Positions 52,563-62,351 of a stretch of 64,000 nucleotides of DNA are shown piece by piece. Below the pieces are notes generated by a model. That model did no database searches. It was not told the origin of the DNA and saw only the letters and a program-made list of their open reading frames with translations. A program made the position numbers and the translations under genes. Source of the stretch: Phenylobacterium sp. (GTDB lineage: Bacteria > Pseudomonadota > Alphaproteobacteria > Caulobacterales > Caulobacteraceae); NCBI RefSeq assembly GCF_030693625.1, contig NZ_JAUYAF010000007.1, positions 1 to 64,000 on the forward strand, read 5' to 3'. The number at the start of each line of letters is the position of its first letter. Position 1 is the stretch's first letter.

Positions 52563-55500
52563 ATGGCGATTTCCAGCCTCTCGGCGGCTCAGATCGGCGC
52601 CCTCTCGGTCACCGTTATTCAGAGTCTCTCCCAGACGGAGATCCAGTCGCTCAGCGCGACCCAGGTCGGGGCGATCAACACCACGGGGATCGCGGCCCTC
52701 GACACCACCCAGGTCGGGGCGCTCTCAGCCACCCAGGTCAAGGGGCTCTCCGCCACCCAGATCCCGCACTTCGACACAACCATCGTCTTCGACACCGCGC
52801 AGCTTCAGGTCTTCAGCGCCCCCCAGGTCAAGGCGCTCACCTCCACCCAGCTCGGCGCTCTCGACACCTCACACATCGCGGTTCTCAGCGCGACGCAGAT
52901 CGGCGCGCTCTCGGCCACCAACCTCTCGGGCCTCGACGACACCCAGACCAGCGTGCTCACCGCGACCCAGATCAAGGGGGTGACCACCACCCAGCTGGCG
53001 GGCCTGACCACCACCGACATCGGCGAACTCGACGCCACCCAGGTCGGCGCCCTGTCGGCCGGTCAGGTCGCGGCGCTCTCCGCCACCAACATCTCCGCCC
53101 TGGACACCACCCAGATCGGGGCCCTGTCCACGACCCAGGTGAAGGGGCTCACCAGCACCCAACTCAAGGGCCTCAGCACCACCGATATCGGTGAGCTTTC
53201 CAGCACCCAGATCGGCGCCCTGACGGCGGCGCAGGTTGGCGTTCTGGCCACCACCCAGGTCGGCGCCCTGGATTCGACCCAGGTCGGCGCCCTGAGCTCG
53301 ACCCAGGTCGGCGCCCTGAGCGCCGCCAGTCTCTCTGCGCTGGACGCCACCCAGACGGGTTCGCTCACCACCACCCAGGTCGGCGGCCTGACCACCACCC
53401 AGCTCAAGACCCTGTCGACCACCGACTTCGGCGAGCTGACCTCCACCCAGATCGGCGCCCTGTCGGCCGCCCAACTGGGCTCCCTGTCGGCGACGGCCAT
53501 CTCGAGCCTGGACGCCACCCAGACGGCGGCCCTCACCACCACCCAGCTCGGTGGCCTGACGACCACCCAGCTCAAGTCGTTCAGCGCCACCGATGTCAGC
53601 GAACTGACCACCACCCAGGTCGGCGCCCTTTCCAGCAGCCAGATCGGCGCCCTGACGGCGACCGCGGTCTCCGCCCTCGATGGCTCCCAGGTCGCCGCGC
53701 TGTCGACGACCCAGGTCAAGGGCCTGACCACCGGTCAACTCGCCGCCCTGAGCACTACCGACATCGCCGAGTTCGCCGACACCCAGATCGGCGCCCTGAC
53801 TCCGAGCCAGCTCGGCGCCCTGACGGCCACCAACATCTCGGCGCTCGACGCCACCCAGGTGGCGGCGATCAGCACCACCCAGATCAAGGCGCTCTCGGCG
53901 ACCCAGGTCCGGGCCCTGGACACCACCGATGTGGCCGAACTGTCCTCGACCCAGGTCGGCGCCATGTCGGCGGCGCAGATCGGGGCCCTGTCCTCCACCA
54001 GCCTGGCCAGCCTGGACTCCACCCAGCTGGGCGCCCTGACGGCCGCCCAGGTCGGCGCCCTGTCGGCCACCAGCCTCTCGGGCCTGGACGGAACCCAGAT
54101 CGGCTCGCTGACCACCACCCAGGTGGGCGGCCTCACCACCAGCCAGCTCAGGTCCCTGAGCACCACCGACTTCGGCGAGCTCACCTCGACCCAGATCGGC
54201 GCCCTGAGCGCCAATCAGCTCGGGGCCTTGTCGGCCACCAACATCTCGGCTCTGGACGCCACCCAGACGGCGGCCTTGTCCACGACCCAGGTCAAGGGCC
54301 TGGCCACCACTCAGCTCTCCGCCCTCAACGCCACCGACATCGGCGAATTCACCGCCACCCAGATCGGGGCCCTGTCCAACGCCCAGATCGCGTCGCTGAC
54401 GGCCACCAACATCTCGGCCCTCGACGCCACCCAGACGGCCGCGCTCTCCACCACCCAGGTCAAGGCGCTGTCGGTCAGCCAGCTGCGGGGCCTCGACGCC
54501 ACCGACGTCGCTGAGCTCGCCGGCACGCAGATCGCGGCCATGGCCGCGACCCAGATCGCGGCCCTGAGCTCCACCAATATCGGCGCGCTGGACGCCACCC
54601 AGCTGGGCGCCCTGACGGCCGCCCAGATCGGCGCCCTGTCGACCACCAGCCTCTCGACCCTGGACGCCACCCAGACCGGCTCGCTGACCACCACCCAGGT
54701 CGGCGGCCTCACCACCACCCAGCTCAAGAGCCTGTCGACCACCGACTTCGGCGAACTGACCTCGACCCAGATCGGCGCCCTGTCGGCCGCCCAGATCGGG
54801 GCCCTGTCGGCCACCAACGTCTCGTCGATGGACGCCACCCAGACGGCGGCCCTGACCACCACCCAGGTGAAGGGCCTGGCGACCACCCAGCTCTCGGGCC
54901 TCAACGCCACCGACATTGGCGAACTGACCACCACCCAGATCGGCGCGCTCGGCGGCAGCCAGATCGCGGCGCTCTCGGCCACCAACATCTCGGCCCTCGA
55001 CGCCACCCAGGTCGCGGCGCTCTCCACCACCCAGGTGAAGTCCCTGACCACCGGCCAGCTCGCCGGCCTGTCCACCACCGACATCGGCGAGTTCGCCGAC
55101 ACCCAGATCGGGGCCCTGGCCACCGGCCAGCTGGCCGCGCTGACCGCCACCAACCTCTCGGCCCTGAACGCCACCCAGGTGGCGGCCATCAGCACCACTC
55201 AGATCAAGGCGCTCACCTCCACGCAGCTCAGGGCCCTGGACACCACCGATGTGGCCGAACTGTCCTCGACCCAGATCGGCGCCATGTCGGCGGCGCAGAT
55301 CGGCGCCCTGTCCTCCACCAGCCTCGGCAGCCTGGACACCACTCAGCTCGGCGCGCTCTCGGCGGCCCAGATCGGCGCCCTGTCGGCCACCAGCCTCTCG
55401 GGGCTGGACGCGACCCAGATCGGCGGCCTGACCACCACCCAGGTGGGCGGTCTGACCACCACCCAGGTGAAGGGTCTCTCCACCACCGATTTCGGCGAGT

Positions 55501-58500
55501 TGACCCCGACCCAACTGGGCGCGCTCTCGGCCGCCCAGGTCGGCGCCCTGACCACCACCAACATTTCCGGCCTGGACGCCACCCAGACCGCCGCGCTCTC
55601 CACGACCCAGGTCAAGGGCCTGGCGACGACCCAGATCTCCGCCCTGAGCGCCACCGATATCGTTGAGTTCACCGCCACCCAGATCGGGGCCCTGGCCGGC
55701 ACGCAGTTGGCCGCCCTGACGGCGACCAACGTCTCCAACCTCGACGCCACCCAGGTCGGGGCGCTGTCCACGACCCAGATGAAGTCCCTGACCGCCGGCC
55801 AGCTCGCCGGTCTCAGCACCACCGACATCGCCGAGTTCGCCGACACCCAGATCGGCGCCCTGACTCCGAGCCAGCTCAGCGCCCTGACCGCCACCAACAT
55901 CTCCGCCCTCGACGCCACCCAGGTGGCGGCGATCAGCGCCAACCAGATCAAGGCGCTGTCCACCACCCAGCTCAGGGCCCTGGACACCACCGATGTGGCC
56001 GAACTGTCCTCGACCCAGATCGGCGCCATGTCGGCGGCGCAGATCGGCGCCCTGTCCTCCACCAGCCTCGGCAGCCTGGACACCACCCAGCTCGGAGCCC
56101 TGACGGCCGCCCAGGTCGGCGCCCTGTCCAACACCAGCCTGTCGGGCCTGGACGCCACCCAGATCGGCGGCCTCACCACCACCCAGGTGGGCGGCCTGAC
56201 CACCAGCCAGCTCAGGTCCCTGAGCACCACCGACTTCGGCGAGCTCACCTCCACCCAGATCGGCGCCCTGAGCGCCAACCAGCTGGCCTCGCTGACCTCG
56301 ACCAATCTCTCGGCCCTGGACGCCACCCAGGTGTCGGCCCTCTCCACCACCCAGGTGAAGGGTCTGGCCACCACCCAGCTCTCGGCGCTGAGCGCCACCG
56401 ACATCGGCGAATTCACCGCCACCCAGATCGGGGCGCTGTCCAACGCCCAGATCGCGTCCCTGACAGCCACCAATATCTCGGCCCTCGACGGGACCCAGGT
56501 GGCGGCGCTCTCCACCACCCAGGTCAAGGCGCTCACAACGACCCAGCTCAGGGGCCTGGAGGTCACCGACATCGGTGAGTTCTCCGGCCAGCAGATCGGC
56601 GCCCTGACCGCCACCCAGGTCGGCGCCATCACCTCCACCAATCTGGCGGCGATCGATGCGACCCAGATCGGGGCCCTCACCGCGGCCCAGGTCGGCGCGC
56701 TCTCCACCGCCAGCCTCTCGGCCCTGGACGCGACCCAGACCGCCCTGCTCAGCACCACCCAGATCGGCGGCCTGACCACCACCCAGGTGAAGAGCCTCTC
56801 GACCACGGACTTCGGGGAACTGACCTCGACCCAGCTGGGCGCGCTCTCGGCCGCCCAGGTCGGCGCCCTCACCGCCACCAACATCTCCAGCCTGGACGCC
56901 ACCCAGACGGCGGCTCTGACCACGACTCAGGTCAAGGGCCTGGCGACCACCCAACTGTCGGCTCTGACCTCCACCGACATCGGGGAACTCACCTCGACCC
57001 AGGTGGGCGCGCTCGGCGGCACCCAGTTGGCGGCCCTGACGGCGACCAATGTCTCGGCCTTGGACGCCACCCAGGTGGCGGCGCTCTCCACCACCCAGAT
57101 GAAGTCGCTGACCGCCGGCCAGCTCGCCGGCCTCTCCACCACCGACATCGCCGAGTTCGCCGACACCCAGATCGGGGCTCTGACTCCGAGCCAGCTCGGC
57201 GCCCTGACCGCCACCAACATCTCGGCCCTCGACGCCACCCAGGTGGCGGCGATCTCCGTGACCCAGGTTAAGGCGCTGTCCACGACCCAGCTCAGGGCCC
57301 TGGACACCACCGATGTGGCCGAACTGTCCTCGACCCAGATCGGCGCCATGTCGGCGGCGCAGATCGGCGCCCTGTCCTCCACCAGCCTCGGCAGCCTGGA
57401 CACCACCCAGCTCGGCGCCCTGACGGCCGCCCAGGTCGGCGCCCTGTCCAACACCAGCCTCTCGGGCCTGGACGCCACCCAGATCGGCGGCCTCACCACC
57501 ACCCAGGTTGGCGGCCTCACCACCAGCCAGCTCCGGGGCCTGAGCACCACGGACTTCGGTGAACTGACCTCGACCCAGATCGGCGCGCTGTCGGCGGCCC
57601 AGCTGGGGGCGCTCACCGCCACCAACCTCGGTTCCCTGGACGCCACCCAGGTCGCGGCGCTCTCGACCACCCAGGTCAAGGGTCTGGCCACCACCCAGCT
57701 CAACGCGCTGAGCGGAACCGACGTCGCCGAATTCACCGCCACCCAGATTTCGGCGCTCAGCACCGCCCAGATCGCGGCCGTGACCTCCACCGGCATCGCG
57801 GCCCTGGACGCCACCCAGACCGCGGCGCTGTCGACCACCCAGGTCAAGGCCCTGACCACGACCCAGATCCGGGGTCTGGACAGCACCGACATCGGGCAAT
57901 TCACCAGCACCCAGGTCGGGGTGCTCACCAGCAGCCAGCTAGGCGCCCTGACCACCACCAACATCACCGCCCTGGACGCCACCCAGGTCGGCGCCCTGAC
58001 GGCGGCCCAGATCGGTTCGCTCTCGGCGACCAACCTCTCGGCCCTGGACGCCACCCAGACCGGCGCCCTGACCACCACCCAGGTGGCCGGCCTGACCGCG
58101 ACCCAGCTGCGGTCGATGTCCACCACCGACTTCGGTGAGCTGACCTCGACCCAGATCGGCTCGCTCTCGGCGGGTCAGCTCGGCGCCCTGACGGCCACCA
58201 ACCTGGCCAGCCTGGACGCCACCCTGGTGGGCGGCCTCTCCACCACCCAGGTCAAGGGTCTGGCGACGACCCAGCTCAGCGCGCTGTCGGCGACCGATAT
58301 CGGCGAATTCACCTCGACCCAGATCGGCGCCCTGGCGGCGAACCAGGTCGGCGCCCTGACGGCCAACGCCTTCTCCGCTCTGGACGCCACTCAGGTCGCG
58401 GCCCTCTCCACCACCCAGGTGAAGGGCATGACCACGACCCAGCTCACCGGCCTCAACGTCACCGACATCGGCGAACTCTCCGCGGGTCAGATCGGCGCCC

Positions 58501-60053
58501 TGAGCCCGACCCAGCTGGGCTCCCTGACCGCCACCAACATCTCGGCCCTCGACCAGACCCAGGTGGCGGCGCTCTCTGTCACCCAGGTCCGCGGCCTGAA
58601 CGCGACCCAGCTGAGAGGACTCGACACCACTGACCTCGGTGAACTGTCGGCGACCCAGGTCGGCGGCCTGACCGCGGCCCAGATCGGCGCCCTCTCGGCC
58701 ACCAGCATTCAGAGCCTGGACAACACCCAGATCGCCGCCCTGGCCACCACCCAGATCTCGGCCCTGAGCAACAGCGCCCTGTCGGCCCTCGACGCCACTC
58801 AGACCGCCTCCCTGACCACCACCCAGGTCGGCGCCCTGACCACCAGCCAGGTGGCCAACCTCTCGGCCACCGACTTCGGCGAGCTGACCTCGACCCAGAT
58901 CGGGGCGCTGTCGGCCAGCCAGGTCGGCGCCCTGACCAGCACCAACTTCTCCAGCCTCGACGCCACCCAGGTCGCGGCGCTCTCCACCACCCAGGTGAAA
59001 GGCCTCACCGCCACCCAGCTGAAGAGCCTGCAGACCACCGACATCGGCGAATTCACCGCGACCCAGGTGGGCGCGATGAGCACGGCGCAGGTCTCGGCCC
59101 TGACGGCCACGGGGCTCTCGGCCCTGGACGCCACCCAGGTGGCGGCGCTCTCCACCACCCAGGTGAAGGCGCTGACCACCAGCCAGCTCGCCGGCCTCTC
59201 CACCACCGATATCGGCGAGTTCGCCGCCACCCAGATCGGGGCCCTCAGCGCCAGCCAGTTCGCGGCCCTGACCGCCACCAACATCGGAGCCCTGGACACG
59301 ACCCAGATCGAGGCTCTCTCCGCGGCGCAGATCGGGGCCCTGTCGGCCACCAGCCTCTCGTCCCTGGACGCCACCCAGGTGGGTGCGATCTCCACGACCC
59401 AGGTCGCGGGCCTGACCACCACCCAGTTGAAGACCTTGAGCACGACGGACTTCGGCGATCTGAACTCGACCCAGATCAACGCCCTGTCGGCGGCGCAACT
59501 TGGGGCGCTGACGGCGACGAACATCTCGTCGCTCGACACGACCCAGTTCCAGGCGCTCTCCACCACCCAGGTGAAGGGCCTGACCGCGACCCAGCTTTCG
59601 GGCCTGAACGTCACCGACGTGGCCGAGTTCGCCGACACCCAGATCGCGGCCCTGACGGCGGCCCAGATCCCCGGCCTGACGGCGACGGCGGTCTCCGCCC
59701 TCGACTCGACCCAGACCGCGGCCCTGAGCACCACCCAGGTCAAGGCCTTGAGCACCACCCAGCTGAGGGGCCTGTCGACCACCGATGTCGGCGAGCTGGC
59801 CACCACCCAGTTCGCGGCCCTGACCTCGACCCAGGTGGGCGCGCTGTCGGCCACCGTTATCGCCGGCTTCGATGCGACCCAGGCCAACGCGCTGGCGACG
59901 ACCCAGATCACCGGGCTTACCGCCACCCAGCTCGATGGACTGTCGGCGACCAGCATCTCGGGCATGGACGCCACCCTGCTGAACGCCATGACCGCCACCC
60001 AGGTGCAGAGCCTGGATAACGATCAGGTCGCCGCCTACATCGCCTCCACCTGA
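52563..60053 (+). CDS. Giant 2,496-residue octapeptide-repeat protein
   Basis: The protein is made almost wholly of octapeptides of consensus L-[ST]-x-T-Q-[VIL]-x-[AG]. After a five-residue cap come eight octads (residues 6-69), two seven-residue units (70-83, the only break in phase), 301 uninterrupted octads (84-2491) and a five-residue end. It has no Cys or Trp and one Tyr, in the last five residues. Every Lys and Arg lies at octad position 7. Ser/Thr are about a third of residues. There is no signal peptide, no RTX GGxGxD motif and no flagellin-type D0 ends. The Leu/Val spacing (5, 3, 5, 3) and the S/T-x-x-Q helix-cap-like motif fit a solenoid of short turns. The function is unknown. Flanking flagellar and glycosyltransferase genes suggest a surface polymer, possibly O-glycosylated. 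Confidence 0.93.
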   Translation: MAISSLSAAQIGALSVTVIQSLSQTEIQSLSATQVGAINTTGIAALDTTQVGALSATQVKGLSATQIPHFDTTIVFDTAQLQVFSAPQVKALTSTQLGALDTSHIAVLSATQIGALSATNLSGLDDTQTSVLTATQIKGVTTTQLAGLTTTDIGELDATQVGALSAGQVAALSATNISALDTTQIGALSTTQVKGLTSTQLKGLSTTDIGELSSTQIGALTAAQVGVLATTQVGALDSTQVGALSSTQVGALSAASLSALDATQTGSLTTTQVGGLTTTQLKTLSTTDFGELTSTQIGALSAAQLGSLSATAISSLDATQTAALTTTQLGGLTTTQLKSFSATDVSELTTTQVGALSSSQIGALTATAVSALDGSQVAALSTTQVKGLTTGQLAALSTTDIAEFADTQIGALTPSQLGALTATNISALDATQVAAISTTQIKALSATQVRALDTTDVAELSSTQVGAMSAAQIGALSSTSLASLDSTQLGALTAAQVGALSATSLSGLDGTQIGSLTTTQVGGLTTSQLRSLSTTDFGELTSTQIGALSANQLGALSATNISALDATQTAALSTTQVKGLATTQLSALNATDIGEFTATQIGALSNAQIASLTATNISALDATQTAALSTTQVKALSVSQLRGLDATDVAELAGTQIAAMAATQIAALSSTNIGALDATQLGALTAAQIGALSTTSLSTLDATQTGSLTTTQVGGLTTTQLKSLSTTDFGELTSTQIGALSAAQIGALSATNVSSMDATQTAALTTTQVKGLATTQLSGLNATDIGELTTTQIGALGGSQIAALSATNISALDATQVAALSTTQVKSLTTGQLAGLSTTDIGEFADTQIGALATGQLAALTATNLSALNATQVAAISTTQIKALTSTQLRALDTTDVAELSSTQIGAMSAAQIGALSSTSLGSLDTTQLGALSAAQIGALSATSLSGLDATQIGGLTTTQVGGLTTTQVKGLSTTDFGELTPTQLGALSAAQVGALTTTNISGLDATQTAALSTTQVKGLATTQISALSATDIVEFTATQIGALAGTQLAALTATNVSNLDATQVGALSTTQMKSLTAGQLAGLSTTDIAEFADTQIGALTPSQLSALTATNISALDATQVAAISANQIKALSTTQLRALDTTDVAELSSTQIGAMSAAQIGALSSTSLGSLDTTQLGALTAAQVGALSNTSLSGLDATQIGGLTTTQVGGLTTSQLRSLSTTDFGELTSTQIGALSANQLASLTSTNLSALDATQVSALSTTQVKGLATTQLSALSATDIGEFTATQIGALSNAQIASLTATNISALDGTQVAALSTTQVKALTTTQLRGLEVTDIGEFSGQQIGALTATQVGAITSTNLAAIDATQIGALTAAQVGALSTASLSALDATQTALLSTTQIGGLTTTQVKSLSTTDFGELTSTQLGALSAAQVGALTATNISSLDATQTAALTTTQVKGLATTQLSALTSTDIGELTSTQVGALGGTQLAALTATNVSALDATQVAALSTTQMKSLTAGQLAGLSTTDIAEFADTQIGALTPSQLGALTATNISALDATQVAAISVTQVKALSTTQLRALDTTDVAELSSTQIGAMSAAQIGALSSTSLGSLDTTQLGALTAAQVGALSNTSLSGLDATQIGGLTTTQVGGLTTSQLRGLSTTDFGELTSTQIGALSAAQLGALTATNLGSLDATQVAALSTTQVKGLATTQLNALSGTDVAEFTATQISALSTAQIAAVTSTGIAALDATQTAALSTTQVKALTTTQIRGLDSTDIGQFTSTQVGVLTSSQLGALTTTNITALDATQVGALTAAQIGSLSATNLSALDATQTGALTTTQVAGLTATQLRSMSTTDFGELTSTQIGSLSAGQLGALTATNLASLDATLVGGLSTTQVKGLATTQLSALSATDIGEFTSTQIGALAANQVGALTANAFSALDATQVAALSTTQVKGMTTTQLTGLNVTDIGELSAGQIGALSPTQLGSLTATNISALDQTQVAALSVTQVRGLNATQLRGLDTTDLGELSATQVGGLTAAQIGALSATSIQSLDNTQIAALATTQISALSNSALSALDATQTASLTTTQVGALTTSQVANLSATDFGELTSTQIGALSASQVGALTSTNFSSLDATQVAALSTTQVKGLTATQLKSLQTTDIGEFTATQVGAMSTAQVSALTATGLSALDATQVAALSTTQVKALTTSQLAGLSTTDIGEFAATQIGALSASQFAALTATNIGALDTTQIEALSAAQIGALSATSLSSLDATQVGAISTTQVAGLTTTQLKTLSTTDFGDLNSTQINALSAAQLGALTATNISSLDTTQFQALSTTQVKGLTATQLSGLNVTDVAEFADTQIAALTAAQIPGLTATAVSALDSTQTAALSTTQVKALSTTQLRGLSTTDVGELATTQFAALTSTQVGALSATVIAGFDATQANALATTQITGLTATQLDGLSATSISGMDATLLNAMTATQVQSLDNDQVAAYIAST
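55224..55342 (+). repeat. 119-bp identical block, copy 1
   Basis: This block is identical to 55968-56086 (744 bases later) and 57288-57406 (2,064 bases later). It covers the units leading into an acidic T-D octad and the Met-Ser octad after it. Confidence 0.85.
55968..56086 (+). repeat. 119-bp identical block, copy 2
   Basis: Copy 2 of the identical block. Similarity to the 57288 copy extends well beyond these limits (about 300 bases with few differences), which indicates a recent in-frame duplication or gene conversion. Confidence 0.85.
57288..57406 (+). repeat. 119-bp identical block, copy 3
   Basis: Copy 3 of the identical block, 1,320 bases (55 octads) after copy 2. A fourth, more diverged relative sits near 53904-54022, also 1,320 bases before copy 1. 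Confidence 0.85.
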
Positions 60054-60071
60054 CCAAGGCGGGCGTGATCT

Positions 60072-60101
60072 TCCGCGCCGGGCCTTCGGGCTCGGCGCGG
60101 A
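60072..60101 (+). terminator. UUCG-loop hairpin after the giant gene
   Basis: A 13-bp stem (60072-60084 with 60089-60101, one G-T pair) is capped by a TTCG tetraloop, 18 bases after the stop. No T tract follows, so it may be a stabilising or partial terminator hairpin rather than a full stop before the GT41 gene. Confidence 0.65.
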
Positions 60102-60229
60102 TGGTCGCATTGCGGTTCCCGGTCTGGAATCCAGGCTCCGGAGGCGCCACAACAGGGTGACGGGATCCCCTGGCCGAGTCGCTGGCCGAGCGGGTCCGGC
60201 ACGGCTGGAAGGGCAGGCGCGAGACCATA

Positions 60230-62314
60230 ATGTCCCAGGATCTCTTCCTCGCAGCGCTGCAGAAGGCCACGGCGGAGACCCTCGGTCTGGCCGAGCTGAT
60301 CAATACCGCCAATGCCCTGAGCGGGGCGGGCAGGGGCGACCTGGCCCAGCAGCTCTACAAGGTCTGGGGCGCGCTCAACCCCACCCATCCGCAGCTCTAT
60401 GTGGCCCATTTCAACCGGGGCTGCCTGCAGACCCAGTCCGGCGACCTGCCCGGCGCCATCGAGGCCCTGACCGCCGCCATCACCCTCGATCCGGACTTCA
60501 TGCCGGGCTACATCAACCTAGGCGGCGTGCTCGAGCGCAGCGGCCAGCCCGACGAGGCCATCGCCCTGTGGCAGACCGCCCTGCAGAAGGTCTCCGCCAT
60601 CACCGGCCAGGGGTTCGGCTACAAGCTGTCGACCCTCAAGCAGCTGGCCCGCATCCTCGCCGACACCCAGAAGATCGAGGCCGCCGAACAGGTCCTGCGC
60701 GAGACCCTGACCCTCGATCCCACCCAGCGTGACGTGATCGAGCAGTATCTGGCCATGCGGCTGGTCCAGTGCAAATGGCCGGTGGTGGAGCCGCTGCCGG
60801 GCCTGGAAGGCGCCGACCTGGTCACCAACATCCACCCGCTTTCCATGGCGGCCTATACCGACGACCCCCTGCTGCAGCTGGCCGCCGCCGCGCGCTATGT
60901 CGGCCTCACCGCCGAGACGCCCCTGGCCTCGGCGGGCGAGGATCGCCGGCACGCGCCCATCGACGTCCAGGGCCGCCGCCTGCGGGTGGGCTACATCTCC
61001 TCGGACCTGCGCGACCACGCGGTGGGCTATCTGATGGCCGAGCTGTGGGAACTGCACGACAAGGCCAAGGTCGAGGTCTTCGCCTATTACTGCGGCATCC
61101 CCTCGGTGGACGCCCTGAGCCTGCGCACCCGCGCCGCCGTGGAGCACTGGACCGACATCCGGCCAATGAGCGACGCCCAGGCGGCCGCGAAGATCGCGGA
61201 AGACGGCATCGACATCCTGGTGGACGTCAACGGCCATACCCGCGAGTGCCGCACCGGCGTCTTCGCCCTGCGGCCGGCCCCGATCCAGGTCAACTGGCTG
61301 GGCTATCCCGGCACCATGGGCAGCCCCTACCACCACTACATCATCGCCGATGGCTGGATCGTGCCGCCGGGCTCGGAGATCTACTATTCCGAAAAGGTCG
61401 TGCGGCTGCCCTGCTACCAGCCCAACGACCGCAAGCGGGTGGTGGCGGCCGAGCGTCCGAGCCGGGCCGAGGCCGGCCTGCCCGACGACGCCTTCGTCTT
61501 CTGCTGCTTCAACGGCGCCCAGAAGATCAGCCGCGCCACCTTCGAGCGCTGGCTGACCATCCTGAAGCGGGTGGAGGGCAGCGTGCTCTGGCTGCTGGAA
61601 AGCACCGCCGAGACCCATTCCCGCCTGCTGGCTTTCGCGGCGGGGCAGGGGGTGGCGCCCGAGCGCCTGATCTTCGCCCCCAAGCTGCACAACGCCCTGC
61701 ACCTGGCCCGCTACCCCCTGGCCGACCTGTTCCTCGACACCGGAGCCTACGGCGCCCACACCACCGCCTCGGACGCCCTGTGGATGGGGGTGCCGATGGT
61801 CACCCTTTCGGGCCGTGGCTTCGCCGCCCGGGTCTGCGGCAGCCTGGTGCGGGCCTCAGGCCTGGTGGACCTGGTCTGCGCCAGCCCTGACGAATATGTC
61901 GAGCGCGCCGTCGCCCTGGGTCAGGACCGCGCTCAGATCGCGGCCTACAAGGCCCAGCTCGAGGCCAACCGCGACACCTGCGACCTCTTCAACATGGAGA
62001 AGCTGGTGAGCAGCCTGGAGGACCTCTACGCGACCATGGTGGTGGACTATCAGCAGGGCGCCCTGCCGCGCCCCGACCTCACCAATCTCGACGCCTATAT
62101 GAAGGCCGGCGTCGATCATGATCACGAGGGCCAGGAGGTCCTGGCCATCGAGGATTACCACGGTCTCTACAAGGCCCAGCTGGCCCGGCGGCACCTGGCC
62201 CGGCCCATTCCCCCCGACGCGCGCCTCTGGACCCAGCAGGACATCGCCCTGGCCGAGGGCGAACCGCCGGTGTCCGAACCCCAGGCCCGCCTTCGCCGCG
62301 CCGCGGCCGACTGA
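60230..62314 (+). CDS. TPR plus GT41 (O-GlcNAc transferase/SPINDLY-like) glycosyltransferase
   Basis: This 694-residue enzyme has N-terminal TPR repeats (about residues 20-180) and a GT41 catalytic region. The conserved His is at about 263 (SSDLRDHAVGYL), with the active Lys at about 432 (FNGAQKI) and the donor-binding stretch GAHTTASDALWMGVPMVT around His510. These match eukaryotic OGT and SPY, which add GlcNAc or fucose to Ser/Thr of intracellular proteins. Alphaproteobacterial relatives modify flagellins or adhesins. The gene lies 176 bases after the Ser/Thr-rich giant gene, which makes that protein the most obvious candidate substrate, though not proven. The ATG follows a weak GAGACC ribosome-binding site. 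Confidence 0.88.
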   Translation: MSQDLFLAALQKATAETLGLAELINTANALSGAGRGDLAQQLYKVWGALNPTHPQLYVAHFNRGCLQTQSGDLPGAIEALTAAITLDPDFMPGYINLGGVLERSGQPDEAIALWQTALQKVSAITGQGFGYKLSTLKQLARILADTQKIEAAEQVLRETLTLDPTQRDVIEQYLAMRLVQCKWPVVEPLPGLEGADLVTNIHPLSMAAYTDDPLLQLAAAARYVGLTAETPLASAGEDRRHAPIDVQGRRLRVGYISSDLRDHAVGYLMAELWELHDKAKVEVFAYYCGIPSVDALSLRTRAAVEHWTDIRPMSDAQAAAKIAEDGIDILVDVNGHTRECRTGVFALRPAPIQVNWLGYPGTMGSPYHHYIIADGWIVPPGSEIYYSEKVVRLPCYQPNDRKRVVAAERPSRAEAGLPDDAFVFCCFNGAQKISRATFERWLTILKRVEGSVLWLLESTAETHSRLLAFAAGQGVAPERLIFAPKLHNALHLARYPLADLFLDTGAYGAHTTASDALWMGVPMVTLSGRGFAARVCGSLVRASGLVDLVCASPDEYVERAVALGQDRAQIAAYKAQLEANRDTCDLFNMEKLVSSLEDLYATMVVDYQQGALPRPDLTNLDAYMKAGVDHDHEGQEVLAIEDYHGLYKAQLARRHLARPIPPDARLWTQQDIALAEGEPPVSEPQARLRRAAAD

Positions 62315-62351
62315 CCGCCCCGCGCCCGCGCGCGCCTGAACTGGAAGACGC

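Larger units (their letters stand above)
52812..60035 (+). repeat. 301 tandem 24-bp (8-codon) units in the giant gene
   Basis: Every unit starts at base 52812 + 24k, checked by parsing all of them: k=48 gives 53964, k=103 gives 55284 and k=300 gives 60012, the last full unit. Units in which residues 4-5 are Thr-Asp (37 of them, k=8 to 290) are spaced by 7 units (56 residues) or 10 units (80 residues) and nothing else. The ten that read T-D-F are exactly those that come 10 units after the previous one. Confidence 0.95.

Noticed and set aside
52869..57899. Open minus-strand frame of 1,676 codons opposite the giant gene, with a second of 737 codons at 57939-60152
   Set aside because: It is a by-product of the 24-base repeats and codon choice: the reverse of CAG-ATC-GGC type codons never makes a stop. 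The products are Gly/Asp/Leu-rich, repeat in the same period, and have no starts with ribosome-binding sites.
52812..60035. CRISPR-like look of 24-base repeats
   Set aside because: The repeats are contiguous and coding, with no unique spacers and no cas genes. The variation follows codons.
52563..60053. Giant protein as a flagellin or RTX toxin
   Set aside because: It has no D0/D1 flagellin termini, no GGxGxD calcium repeats, and no type I secretion genes nearby in the window.
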